Source: Bacteroidetes bacterium MED-G17 (GTDB lineage: Bacteria > Bacteroidota > Bacteroidia > NS11-12g > UBA9320). Taken from it: a stretch of DNA of 64,000 nt. The position numbers and the translations under genes are program-made. Location: positions 1 through 64,000 of the forward strand of contig NTKK01000007.1 in NCBI GenBank assembly GCA_002457675.1. The letters run 5' to 3'. Numbering within the stretch: position 1 is the stretch's first letter; the number at the start of each line of letters is the position of its first letter. The notes below the pieces were generated by a model. The model had not been told where the DNA came from. It saw only the letters and a list, made by a program, of their open reading frames with translations, and made no database searches. Shown piece by piece: positions 9,300 to 16,797 of this stretch.

Positions 9300-10312
9300 T
9301 CGTTTTCAATCTGAACAGTTTTATAATAAGTACATATTTTTTCTACTTCTTTAAGGACTGGTGTATAGGTAAACGAATTTGCCTGTTTCAGTATTTTTTG
9401 ACCGTCAAACTTTCTATCTTGTACCGCACTTCGAGCATTTTCAGCAGAAAAATAGCTTCGTTTGCCTGTTATGGCCTCTCTTACTGCAAAGAGCCTCCAC
9501 GCCCATTCTGCCCTTCGAATTGTGATAGGAATTTGAGGCTTTTTAGTTCCTAATTGCTCTGCAATCACATCAAATATTTTTTTGAAAGGATAATTGTCTT
9601 CACTTAACAAGAACTGTTCAGTGCTTCTTTCATTAACCATCCATAAAACTGCTTTTGCTACATCAGTTGCCGTCACAAAACCGGTTGAGCCTATGCCATA
9701 AAATGGAAATTTTCCTCCGAAAAGCTTAAAAAAATGTGCTGTTCCAGAGCTCCAATCTCCAGCACCAATAATCAAACTTGGATTTATTATCCCTACTCGC
9801 AGGCCTTCGGCTGAAGCTCGATGAACTTCCACTTCTCCAAGATATTTTGACTTTGCATAATGCCCTTTGCCTTCCTCATAAAACATTGAGGACTCATTGA
9901 TCTCCATATGAGACTTAGCGCCTAAAGTACTCACAGAACTTACATGTAAAAAGTAATCCAACCCACATTCCAAAGCGTAATTGATAAGGTTTTTTGTTGC
10001 TTCTACATTAACTTCATAAAGCAGATGAGCATCTTTAGGATGAAATGAAACAACACCTGCAGAATGAATTACAGTCTTTACTTTGGTCAGTGTATCCTTT
10101 ATAATTTCCTCATCAAATAAGTCTCCTTGCAACCATTGCACCTTATTCAAATCTATTTCGTAACCAATAGAGGTGTAATAATCAGCTATAATTTCCAGCT
10201 GTTTAAGCGAACTACTAGGTCTTTTTAAAGCCACAAGCTCTTTTTTATCAATCAACATCTGGCAAACGATGTGTCCACCCAAAAAACCCGTTGCACCAGT
10301 TATAAAATACAT
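9296..10312 (-). CDS. NAD(P)-dependent epimerase/reductase of the extended SDR family
   Basis: A 338-residue extended short-chain dehydrogenase. The Rossmann motif TGATGFLGGH is at residues 5-14, VIHSAGVVSF near 88, and the catalytic S and Y-x-x-x-K are visible (SSVSTLGA; HYAKSKYLGE). The C-terminal half resembles 3-beta-hydroxysteroid-dehydrogenase or dihydroflavonol-reductase-like proteins, so the substrate is open. The stop overlaps that of rplY by 4 bp; the gene is divergent from the ureohydrolase-like gene. Confidence 0.8.
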   Translation of the reverse strand: MYFITGATGFLGGHIVCQMLIDKKELVALKRPSSSLKQLEIIADYYTSIGYEIDLNKVQWLQGDLFDEEIIKDTLTKVKTVIHSAGVVSFHPKDAHLLYEVNVEATKNLINYALECGLDYFLHVSSVSTLGAKSHMEINESSMFYEEGKGHYAKSKYLGEVEVHRASAEGLRVGIINPSLIIGAGDWSSGTAHFFKLFGGKFPFYGIGSTGFVTATDVAKAVLWMVNERSTEQFLLSEDNYPFKKIFDVIAEQLGTKKPQIPITIRRAEWAWRLFAVREAITGKRSYFSAENARSAVQDRKFDGQKILKQANSFTYTPVLKEVEKICTYYKTVQIEND

Positions 10313-10338
10313 GTGGATAAAATCAAAATAGAGTCATC

Positions 10339-10346
10339 TACTTTTG
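10339..10346 (+). promoter_or_regulatory. -7 element before the ureohydrolase-like gene
   Basis: TACTTTTG is an exact TAnnTTTG match, 13 nt before the ATG at 10360. The expected start of transcription would leave a leader of roughly 7 nt. No clear TTTG is seen at the -33 position, so this call rests on the -7 box and its location in a divergent intergenic region. Confidence 0.45.
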
Positions 10347-10359
10347 AAATTCAAAGGTA

Positions 10360-11439
10360 ATGATAGATTCTTTTTTCAGCACCATTCCAAAATTAGACCG
10401 ATATCCGAAACTTTCACTGGGTAACCAAATACTAGATATTCATGATTTTAAAGAAAACCCTGAAGAAGGTGTGGTGATTTTTAGCGTCGGACACGAAGTC
10501 AAGGACGCCAAAATGGTACGCGACTTTTTGTATTGTTTATTTCCTCAAAATATTTGGCCAAAAACATATGATTTTGGGTTTTTTCAGGTCAAGCAATTTA
10601 ACTCGATGAAAAATTTACAAGAAACCATAGAAGAACTTTATGCCTGTAATATGGTCGTTCTCGTGATAAACCATACCGATTTTGAAGAGGTAAATCATAC
10701 TATTTATCAAAGTTGTGAACAATTAAAACAAGACATTAGCCTTACTCAAATTTCTCCCAAAATTGAACTTGAGGAGAATTCTTTTCTACATAAAGTCTGT
10801 ACACACGAGCCAAACTATTTATTCAATGTTCGTCTACTTGGCTTTCAAAACTATTTAAATCCCCGCACCAATATTAGCACAGCAGAGAGTATGAATTTTC
10901 AATTAATGAGGCTAGGGATTTTAAAAGAAGATATTCAACAAGCAGAACCTTTTATTCGTGAAAGCCAAATTGTTTTTATGGATTGTAATGCTATAGAAAC
11001 CGCAAGTTTTCAGCAAAATAGTATGCACCTACCCAACGGGATTAATGGTTATGAAATGTGTCAATTGGCTTGGTTCTCTGGCATGAATGATATGATTAGG
11101 TGCTATGCGCTTATGAATGCACGAGGAAATTCAAATTCCCCCCAAGATCATCGTTTATTGGCTCAGAATATATGGCATTTTATAGAAGGGATGTCCAACC
11201 GAAAAAGTGACCATCCCAATTGGCATGAAAACTTTATGGTGTATACATGTCAAGTAGAACCCGAGGTAGTGCTCTCATTTTACAAAAGCAAAAGAACTGA
11301 TAGGTGGTGGTACAACATTCCAAACTTATCTGCTGGAAAGCCTATTTTTTTTCCTTGCAGTTACACGGACTATCATGACGCTTCGCATGGCAATCTTCCA
11401 AAAAGCTATTTTGGTCATCTAGAAAGATACGACTCTTAA
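10360..11439 (+). CDS. Arginase/formiminoglutamase-fold protein lacking metal ligands
   Basis: The 359-residue protein follows the ureohydrolase fold but not its chemistry. Where active enzymes have GGxHS, DAHxD and DxDxxDP manganese-binding motifs, the corresponding stretches read VLVINHTDFEE, SLTQISPKIEL and VFMDCNAIETASF, so most of the Asp and His ligands are gone. Related proteins in Bacteroidota are often annotated as formimidoylglutamase, but catalysis looks unlikely. The C-terminal half (HPNWHENFMVYTCQVEPEVVLSFYKSKRTDRWW) has no counterpart in arginases that I recognise. A structural or regulatory role is possible; none can be shown. Confidence 0.7.
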   Translation: MIDSFFSTIPKLDRYPKLSLGNQILDIHDFKENPEEGVVIFSVGHEVKDAKMVRDFLYCLFPQNIWPKTYDFGFFQVKQFNSMKNLQETIEELYACNMVVLVINHTDFEEVNHTIYQSCEQLKQDISLTQISPKIELEENSFLHKVCTHEPNYLFNVRLLGFQNYLNPRTNISTAESMNFQLMRLGILKEDIQQAEPFIRESQIVFMDCNAIETASFQQNSMHLPNGINGYEMCQLAWFSGMNDMIRCYALMNARGNSNSPQDHRLLAQNIWHFIEGMSNRKSDHPNWHENFMVYTCQVEPEVVLSFYKSKRTDRWWYNIPNLSAGKPIFFPCSYTDYHDASHGNLPKSYFGHLERYDS

Positions 11440-11505
11440 AGACCAAACATGTTGATAATAAAGCAGAAAAACTTGAGGTTTATTGTACTTTATGTTTAAA
11501 AGAAA

Positions 11506-13821
11506 TTATTCATCGAATAAAGACGACTCATCTGTTCTTTTTGCCTTATTTCCCCTCGGTTTCTTGACAACTTTTATATTCGGATTTAGCGCATTTCCAT
11601 TCACTTTCAAGCTTACTTTGCTACTATTTGCCGTGCTTTCAATACCTCTATCTCGTCTTTTTTTGAAGAAAACGGATTTATTTACCAAATAACTGCCAAT
11701 ATCAAGCTCTACCTTGTAGTCAATTTCGTTATCAAAACTGTGTCTACCCGAAATCTCGAGATTTACCAAATCATTCCGGATGAGCGTGGGAGGAAAAATA
11801 ATTTGCTGATCTTTTATTTCAAGGGTGTTTTCTAAGGTCTTAAACCTCACATCACTCAAACTATTAACATCCAACAATTTTGAAATTTCCTGCAAAGTTT
11901 TGTATTTATATAGCCTCCCATCTTGAATCTTAAGTTGCGCTTTGGCCTTGATGCTTGGCAATACAAAACCTGAAGAATCTATTTTCGCCGAAAAATCTAA
12001 TTTGATGTCGGCCATTCCCATTAAATTTTTTGAACCAATTTCTGATTGACCAAATTCATCCATACTTTTAAATAATTTTTGAATATCTACCTGATTAAGA
12101 TCAAGCTTGCTTTGTAGTTGTTCATTTGCATAGCCCCCATTACACAATATTTGACCATCACAGCTTTGAAAAGCTAAATTACTCCAATACCAATTTTGCT
12201 TGTTGTGAAAAAATTTCCCTTGAACATCTGTAGCCACAAAATTGTCAAAAGAAAATTCATCAATATTCAAAATCAGGCCACCCTCAATTTCTGGAGAGGC
12301 ACCCTTTAGTGGCTTCTGTCGTTTCTTTTTAAAAGATTTATATAGCTCATCCATTTTTAAAAAATCAAGTGATATTTGACCCGTATATGCCCATGTATTT
12401 TGATTGACCCGATATTCTACATTTATTTTAGCTTCCACCGGGGATTTGTTCAGCAACCCTTTCTGACACTGCAATTGGGTTCGTTTATTTTGTAGATTTA
12501 GTTGAACATCGAAATTTTCAAAATTTACTCCTCTATTCATCTCTTTATAATCTCCTTTAATATTGGCATGAGCAACTAAGTTATTTTGTGGAAGCCATTT
12601 GCCTTGATTGTTTTGTATATCGCCATGGGCATCAAAATGTATGAGCAAATTCGACTCGCCAGGTATTTCTAATCCCATTGATGTCAAAAAGGTACTTTGA
12701 ACGCTACCCTTTATGTTTTTTAAACGTATTTTATTTTGCGCGTAGCTAAGTTCTCCACTAAGTTGATTTTGTTGATTTTTTAGTTGTTTTAGTGCCAAGT
12801 TCAGTTGGTGTTGACCATTTTTAAATTGGTGGTTTGCCCCAAATTTCACTAAAGAAAACCTCCTGTTTTTGTATGAAAAACTCGAATTATTGCCATATAT
12901 CTCTGTACTTGTTCTGATCCTTCCATCTTCTCCGTGCGCCCTGCCTTGAACTTTTAGGTAACCTAGAATATTTTTGGTAGGTATTTTAGAATCCGCGGCC
13001 AATGAGTAAAGCAAAATAGATGGCGAAATTTGTTCCGAAGCATATTCTACTTGCCATTTATTTGAACTTTCCGTCCAAGAAAAATCTCCCTTAAGTGACA
13101 AGTCACCAGCATGATTTAAATTGAGCTGCATCTTTTGTAAATATCCTTTTTTATCTCTTTGATGTATGCGAAGATCTCCAAGAAGTTTAATGTGCAAGTT
13201 CTTGGGCAATTTCTCACCTTTATTTTGCCATTTTCTTACTACCATTTCTGACTTTTGATTAAAAGACCAGATGCTGTCAAGTGCTATTTTTACCTTGCTT
13301 TTTGTCAAAAATAAATGTGCTTGACTTGCCTTGTCGTCTTCAAATAAAACCTCAATGTTATTTAACTCTAGCAACTTACAAGACCAGAACGGGTTTTGGT
13401 CATTGCTGGTATTTTTCTTATGTGGTCTTATTATTTGAAAGTTGTTGTTTTTGGCTCCTTTGAATATTCGTATTTGACCATTTGAAATACGAATTTTCTC
13501 TACCTCCCATTTACCACGAAAAATTTTTACTGGATGAAAAGTCAATTGTAGTGACTCTAAGCCCAATAGATCTTTTTGGAAATGCTGAGTAGACTCTTCT
13601 ATACGCAAATTTTGAAGCTGAATATTGATAAAAGGGAAGGAAGAAAACGGATCAACAGATAGTTTTTGTAAATGGCCTTTTACAACTAGTTGTTTATTTA
13701 TTTCGACCATTAACAAATCTTTTGCCTGGCTGCCCAAATAATAGGCAACAGAAAAAAACAGCAGTAAAAATATCGTTAGACACAGAGCGAAAATTTTTGC
13801 TATTTTTTTAATTTTTTTCAA
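11506..13821 (-). CDS. AsmA-like envelope protein
   Basis: A 771-residue protein with an N-terminal membrane anchor (about residues 8-28) and a long beta-rich periplasmic part. The opening pattern (anchor, then INKQLVVKGHLQKLSVDPFSSFPFINIQLQNLRIEE) and C-terminal FSAKIDSSGFVLPSIKAKAQLKIQDGRLYKYKTLQEISKLLDVNSLSDVRF-type region are typical of AsmA/TamB-like lipid-transport bridge proteins. Such proteins help move phospholipid between membranes. It stands alone on the minus strand, convergent with the ureohydrolase-like gene. The C-terminus is very basic. Confidence 0.75.
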   Translation of the reverse strand: MKKIKKIAKIFALCLTIFLLLFFSVAYYLGSQAKDLLMVEINKQLVVKGHLQKLSVDPFSSFPFINIQLQNLRIEESTQHFQKDLLGLESLQLTFHPVKIFRGKWEVEKIRISNGQIRIFKGAKNNNFQIIRPHKKNTSNDQNPFWSCKLLELNNIEVLFEDDKASQAHLFLTKSKVKIALDSIWSFNQKSEMVVRKWQNKGEKLPKNLHIKLLGDLRIHQRDKKGYLQKMQLNLNHAGDLSLKGDFSWTESSNKWQVEYASEQISPSILLYSLAADSKIPTKNILGYLKVQGRAHGEDGRIRTSTEIYGNNSSFSYKNRRFSLVKFGANHQFKNGQHQLNLALKQLKNQQNQLSGELSYAQNKIRLKNIKGSVQSTFLTSMGLEIPGESNLLIHFDAHGDIQNNQGKWLPQNNLVAHANIKGDYKEMNRGVNFENFDVQLNLQNKRTQLQCQKGLLNKSPVEAKINVEYRVNQNTWAYTGQISLDFLKMDELYKSFKKKRQKPLKGASPEIEGGLILNIDEFSFDNFVATDVQGKFFHNKQNWYWSNLAFQSCDGQILCNGGYANEQLQSKLDLNQVDIQKLFKSMDEFGQSEIGSKNLMGMADIKLDFSAKIDSSGFVLPSIKAKAQLKIQDGRLYKYKTLQEISKLLDVNSLSDVRFKTLENTLEIKDQQIIFPPTLIRNDLVNLEISGRHSFDNEIDYKVELDIGSYLVNKSVFFKKRRDRGIESTANSSKVSLKVNGNALNPNIKVVKKPRGNKAKRTDESSLFDE

Positions 13822-13956
13822 TCGGCTACAAAGTTGAACTCTGCAAAAAAAGCGAACAACTTTAGTTTAACACGTTATTTGTCTTATGTATAGTATTGAG
13901 CCCACTTTATTTTTTTACTATTGAATTTTTGTTCTATTTTCGCCCTCCCAAAAAAA

Positions 13957-14034
13957 GGGCGATTAGCTCAGTTGGTTTAGAGCACCTGCCTTACAAGCAG
14001 GGGGTCGTTGGTTCGAATCCAACATCGCCCACCA
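13957..14034 (+). tRNA. tRNA-Val (anticodon TAC)
   Basis: The acceptor stem GGGCGAT pairs with ATCGCCC. The D arm is GCTC...GAGC, the anticodon stem-loop is CCTGC-CTTACAA-GCAGG with anticodon TAC, and the T arm is GTTGG-TTCGAAT-CCAAC. Unlike tRNA-Gln in this window, the CCA end is encoded (14032-14034). A TATTTTCG box at 13935-13942 is a candidate -7 element. The accessory-looking stretch follows directly on its 3' side. Confidence 0.97.
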
Positions 14035-14048
14035 AAAATCTTACTCCT

Positions 14049-14195
14049 TCAAACATGATAATTTCCCTGCTGAATAGCTAAAAGTCCCTCTTCAATAAGT
14101 TTTATCGAATTGACTTCAAAACTATCTGATTGATTGCTTTGTAGAAAAAAATAGCCACTTCCAATTAGGGTGGCTGTAAAATGAAGGCCTATACT
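14049..14195 (-). pseudogene. Startless ORF fragment, possible gene remnant
   Basis: The frame gives about 48 residues of plausible protein (…FTATLIGSGYFFLQ… ending LIEEGLLAIQQGNYHV) before a TGA. It is closed upstream by a TAG and contains no ATG, GTG or TTG near its beginning. It looks like the C-terminal end of a small protein whose front part is lost. I do not recognise the family. Confidence 0.25.
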
Positions 14196-14253
14196 CTATA
14201 TTATCATTATGAAAAATCTCTATTCTATGAAATAGAATTCGCCTTAGCTTACC

Positions 14254-14394
14254 ATGACCAGAATGAACAAGAAAATAATCAAACTTTTGCCTTATGTTTT
14301 ACCGAAATATAAACAAGCAGAAAAACAAGAACCCACAACAGAACTAAATATTCCCATCGAGGCTTGGATTGATACAATAGAATGGGTTTCTTGA
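14254..14394 (+). CDS. Small hypothetical ORF
   Basis: This is a 46-codon ORF from ATG to TGA with a basic N-terminus (MTRMNKKIIKLLPYV) and an acidic, Trp-containing C-terminus (IPIEAWIDTIEWVS). Another short frame (14211-14312) overlaps it in a different phase. Neither has a recognisable family or promoter, so it may be a remnant rather than a gene. Confidence 0.2.
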   Translation: MTRMNKKIIKLLPYVLPKYKQAEKQEPTTELNIPIEAWIDTIEWVS

Positions 14395-14468
14395 AAAAAT
14401 TGAATAAAAAAAAGGCGAACTTTAAAGCTCTACCCTTTTGTTAAAAGTGACACCCGATTTTTATCTTA

Positions 14469-14867
14469 TCATTTAACAGTAAAAACTACTTCATCACAAG
14501 GTTTAATTTTCATTTCGCCAGCTCTTATAATTTTATTCTGTTTGGTATTTATAATTTTATATTGATAGATACTCGCAACAATTTCATAGGTACACTCTTT
14601 AGCTCCTGATGGTGTAATTAATGTTGTAGCCTCATCACTCTCTGATTTCTTATCTTTCAGTTCAACAGAAATAGTTTCTTGCATTTTATTGAATATGCAA
14701 AAATCAGCAGTATTGGAATTGCATTCTGATTCAGTTTCTTTATTGTTCTTTTTTAAACTCATAATTTCAACCGCCACCTTAGCACCCTCCAAAATATCTT
14801 TACTAATCTGTGCTTTAGTGGCTATTGAAATAAAACAACAAAGGAAAGAGCGTAGAACTTTATTCAT
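14469..14867 (-). CDS. Secreted small protein of unknown function, third ORF of Cys-rich cassette
   Basis: A 132-residue protein with a signal peptide (MNKVLRSFLCCFISIATKAQ) and four cysteines in the mature part: ESEC, DFC, KEC and KPC. The C-terminal half (ECTYEIVASIYQYKIINTKQNKIIRAGEMKIKPCDEVVFTV) is probably beta-rich. It lacks the six-cysteine pattern of the two ORFs upstream but starts only 2 nt after the preceding stop, so it is very likely cotranscribed. I recognise no family. Lysine-rich, low-complexity stretches suggest fast divergence. Confidence 0.6.
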   Translation of the reverse strand: MNKVLRSFLCCFISIATKAQISKDILEGAKVAVEIMSLKKNNKETESECNSNTADFCIFNKMQETISVELKDKKSESDEATTLITPSGAKECTYEIVASIYQYKIINTKQNKIIRAGEMKIKPCDEVVFTVK

Positions 14868-14869
14868 TT

Positions 14870-15373
14870 TTAGTTAAGGGTAATTATATCATCTTTAATA
14901 GTGAAACTTTTTGTATTGCCGTTTCTTGGATTGTTGATAATTCCGCTTAGTGTGCAATCGCTACACTTATCACTATTGCAAAACGTAGCAACATATTTTT
15001 TGTATTTAGTACATTTTCCAGCAACATTACATTTACACTTCATGGAACTGCCTAAAGAATTACCGTCAATAAAAGGCGATTGGTTGTCTGTATCTGCTGG
15101 GACATCAAGGGCAACGATATAATCTCCAATATTTACAAATACAATTTTTCTATTATTTGGGTTATCTGAGTGAATTAAATTCTCCTCAACAAATATTAAT
15201 TCCTTTTCAACAATAGGGTGATTGTGAAAGGCAGGAGGTAGCATTACTTTGCCTTCTAAATCTGAAAAATCATTTATGCCTTCTACTTTGTCTTTTTCAA
15301 ATATTACCATCTCTACAACTTCCACGTAATTATCTTCTATTTTTATACTTGATTTTTTTTGCAAAGGTCGCAA
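14870..15373 (-). CDS. Cysteine-rich ORF, probable downstream half of a frameshifted or recoded gene
   Basis: This 167-codon frame has no signal peptide, and its only upstream start is a TTG at 15373, inside the end of the preceding ORF. The next ATG is at residue 22. Near its end it carries C-x-C-x(5)-C-x(10)-C-x(4)-C-x(2)-C, the same spacing as the ORF upstream, preceded by a similar beta stretch (IVFVNIGDYIVALDV against VYFTVPEGYTVIGV). A -1 shift in the A8 tract (15353-15360 on the plus strand) would join both frames into one secreted protein of about 267 residues with two six-cysteine domains. Whether this is programmed recoding, a phase-variable tract, a recent mutation or a sequence error cannot be told here. 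Confidence 0.55.
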   Translation of the reverse strand: MRPLQKKSSIKIEDNYVEVVEMVIFEKDKVEGINDFSDLEGKVMLPPAFHNHPIVEKELIFVEENLIHSDNPNNRKIVFVNIGDYIVALDVPADTDNQSPFIDGNSLGSSMKCKCNVAGKCTKYKKYVATFCNSDKCSDCTLSGIINNPRNGNTKSFTIKDDIITLN

Positions 15374-15672
15374 CTCACCATATTACAACTATATTTTCCC
15401 AATGCATAAGCTGGTTCGCACCCTTCGCCACCATCTTTACACATACATCTTACCGAACCATCTGTTCCTCCATTGACAAATGCTTCACTTTCGGTTACGC
15501 CAATGACGGTATAACCTTCAGGAACAGTAAAATAAACGGTGTTATCTACTTCGTTAAATTCTGTACCTTCAGGAAAGTTGTATCGATTAAATGTTGGGCT
15601 TTGTGCTTTACTGCAATTTGTAGTAAACAACATTCCAAATGTTGCCACCACTAATAAAAATAGTTTATTCAT
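15343..15672 (-). CDS. Secreted six-cysteine domain protein, upstream half of paired ORFs
   Basis: The first ORF of the cassette encodes 109 residues beginning MNKLFLLVVATFGMLFTTNCSKAQ, a signal peptide whose Cys20 could act as a weak lipobox. The mature part is a short beta region (FNEVDNTVYFTVPEGYTVIGV) followed by C-M-C-x(6)-C-x(10)-C-x(4)-C-x(2)-C and a stop a few residues later. The spacing could serve disulfides or metal binding; nothing decides which. It overlaps the next ORF by 31 nt in another phase, with an A8 run just before its stop. Two Crp/Fnr-like palindromes lie upstream. No family recognised. Confidence 0.65.
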   Translation of the reverse strand: MNKLFLLVVATFGMLFTTNCSKAQSPTFNRYNFPEGTEFNEVDNTVYFTVPEGYTVIGVTESEAFVNGGTDGSVRCMCKDGGEGCEPAYALGKYSCNMVSCDLCKKNQV

Positions 15673-15706
15673 AGCGACAATTTATGTATTGTTTTTGCAA
15701 GTAATA

Positions 15707-15720
15707 TTGATTCAAATCAT
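15707..15720. promoter_or_regulatory. Crp/Fnr-type palindrome, proximal
   Basis: TTGATTCAAATCAT fits the Fnr-type pattern TTGAT-N4-ATCAA except for the last base. Its centre (15713.5) is 41.5 bp upstream of the ATG at 15672. If transcription starts at or next to the start codon, as the short promoter spacings elsewhere in this window suggest, this is the classical class II activator position. Confidence 0.5.
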
Positions 15721-15749
15721 AATTCAAAAAACAAGAAAATTCCCCGAAT

Positions 15750-15763
15750 ATGATTTAAATCAT
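15750..15763. promoter_or_regulatory. Crp/Fnr-type palindrome, distal
   Basis: ATGATTTAAATCAT is a perfect 14-bp palindrome of the same shape as the proximal box (ATGAT-N4-ATCAT). The centres are 43 bp apart, about four helical turns, so two dimers would sit on the same face of the DNA. Both boxes lie in the 187-bp gap between the cysteine-rich cassette and the end of the deacetylase gene. Confidence 0.5.
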
Positions 15764-15859
15764 GTTCATATTGAAAAAATAACAGTTAATTAGCCTATTT
15801 CATTTAACTGCTTGACTTGAACAGATTTAACTTTTTCTAGCGTTAATTTACTAATAAAT

Positions 15860-16762
15860 TTAGAAATACATCTCTTGTGCCACCCGATATGTATTTGCAT
15901 GGGCTTCAATGATGTGCTTGATATTTGGTGAATAACCCCCACCCATACTTACCGCAATGGGCACCTTATTGCTCCTTGCCAAAGAAAAAACCATTTCATC
16001 CCTTTGCTTGCAGCCCGCCATACTTACCTTCAATCGACCCAGTTTATCGTGTTCTAAAATATCCACCCCACTTTGGTAAAAAATTAGGTCAGGTTCAACT
16101 TTATCTATCAATTTGGGCAGATGTTCGCTGAGTAAATTCAAATAAGCCTTGTCTTCAACACCGTCTGGTAATGCAATATCCAAATCTGATTTTTCTTTTT
16201 TCAGCGGGTAGTTTTTGGCACCATGCATGCTGAAGGTAAACACACTTTTATCGTTTTCAAAAAGCTTTGCATTCCCGTTTCCTTGATGCACGTCTAAATC
16301 TACGATCAAAATTTTTTGAACCTCTCCGGCGGCGAGCAAAATATTTGAAGCAATGGCGAAATCATTGAATACACAAAAGCCTTCTCCCCTGTCTGCGTAA
16401 CTGTGGTGTGTTCCACCGGCAATATTCATAGACACACCGTTTACCATGGCATAACGCGCGCACATTAGTGTGCCCATTGCTATGTGCTTACCTCGAGAAA
16501 TAAGCTTGGGACTCATTGGGAAACCAATTCTTCGCGCTTCCAATTTTGATAAAGTGTTGTTGTTTAATTTGTGTAAAAACTCTGCACTGTGGGTGCGTAA
16601 AATTTCTTGGTCTGAAATTGATGGTGGGTGAAAAAACTGGTCTTCACTTACAGTACCCTCGTAAATCAACTGCTCAGGCAGCAATTCATATTTTTCCATA
16701 GGGAAACGATGACCTTCAGGCAGCTCATACTTGTAAATAGGCGAAAAAGCTATCTTGAGCAT
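15860..16762 (-). CDS. Histone deacetylase/AcuC-family amidohydrolase
   Basis: A zinc-dependent deacetylase fold of 300 residues. The diagnostic blocks are present: GGTHHSYADRGEGFCVFND (double-His active site), DLDVHQGNGNA (zinc ligands Asp and His), SMHGAKNYP, YQSGVDILEHDKLG (third zinc ligand Asp) and a C-terminal MGGGYS. Bacterial members deacetylate small molecules or proteins such as acetyl-CoA synthetase; the substrate here is unknown. It is downstream of and parallel to icd, with a 35-nt gap, so it may be the last gene of the sucA-icd unit. Confidence 0.9.
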   Translation of the reverse strand: MLKIAFSPIYKYELPEGHRFPMEKYELLPEQLIYEGTVSEDQFFHPPSISDQEILRTHSAEFLHKLNNNTLSKLEARRIGFPMSPKLISRGKHIAMGTLMCARYAMVNGVSMNIAGGTHHSYADRGEGFCVFNDFAIASNILLAAGEVQKILIVDLDVHQGNGNAKLFENDKSVFTFSMHGAKNYPLKKEKSDLDIALPDGVEDKAYLNLLSEHLPKLIDKVEPDLIFYQSGVDILEHDKLGRLKVSMAGCKQRDEMVFSLARSNKVPIAVSMGGGYSPNIKHIIEAHANTYRVAQEMYF

Positions 16763-16797
16763 TTCATTTATACGACCAAATGACTCAATTTGTTTGG

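Larger units (their letters stand above)
14035..14468. other. Gene-poor gap after tRNA-Val with apparent gene remnants
   Basis: No full gene is supported in these 434 bases. They hold a minus-strand frame without a start codon (14049-14195) and overlapping plus-strand micro-ORFs (14211-14312 and 14254-14394). A hairpin AGCCAC...GTGGCT (14153-14176) is followed on the minus strand by seven T, like an intrinsic terminator, although it lies inside the startless frame. The mix of short, phase-shifted, protein-like frames suggests decayed genes. No direct repeat of the tRNA 3' end was seen. Confidence 0.5.

Noticed and set aside
11483-11692. Plus-strand ORF of 69 codons with a hydrophobic profile
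   Set aside because: It lies antisense to the 3' end of the AsmA-like gene; the apparent hydrophobicity comes from the reverse reading of a lysine-rich tail.
13935-13942. TATTTTCG as a confirmed promoter of tRNA-Val
   Set aside because: There is no -33 box at the right distance and one base deviates from TAnnTTTG, so it is mentioned only as a candidate.
13896-14081. A plus-strand 61-codon ORF across tRNA-Val
   Set aside because: Most of it is the tRNA gene itself (SSVGLEHLPYKQGVVGSNPTSP is the typical false translation of a tRNA); no protein is implied.
15349-15793. Two plus-strand ORFs of 101 and 84 codons over the cysteine-rich cassette and its promoter
   Set aside because: They run antisense through the signal peptide and six-cysteine ORF and across the Crp/Fnr-like boxes; the minus-strand frames have a signal peptide and a repeated motif, these have neither.
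14035-15859. Integrated element bounded by direct repeats at tRNA-Val
   Set aside because: I found no second copy of the tRNA 3' end (TTCGAATCCAAC type) within this stretch and no integrase gene; only the position is suggestive.
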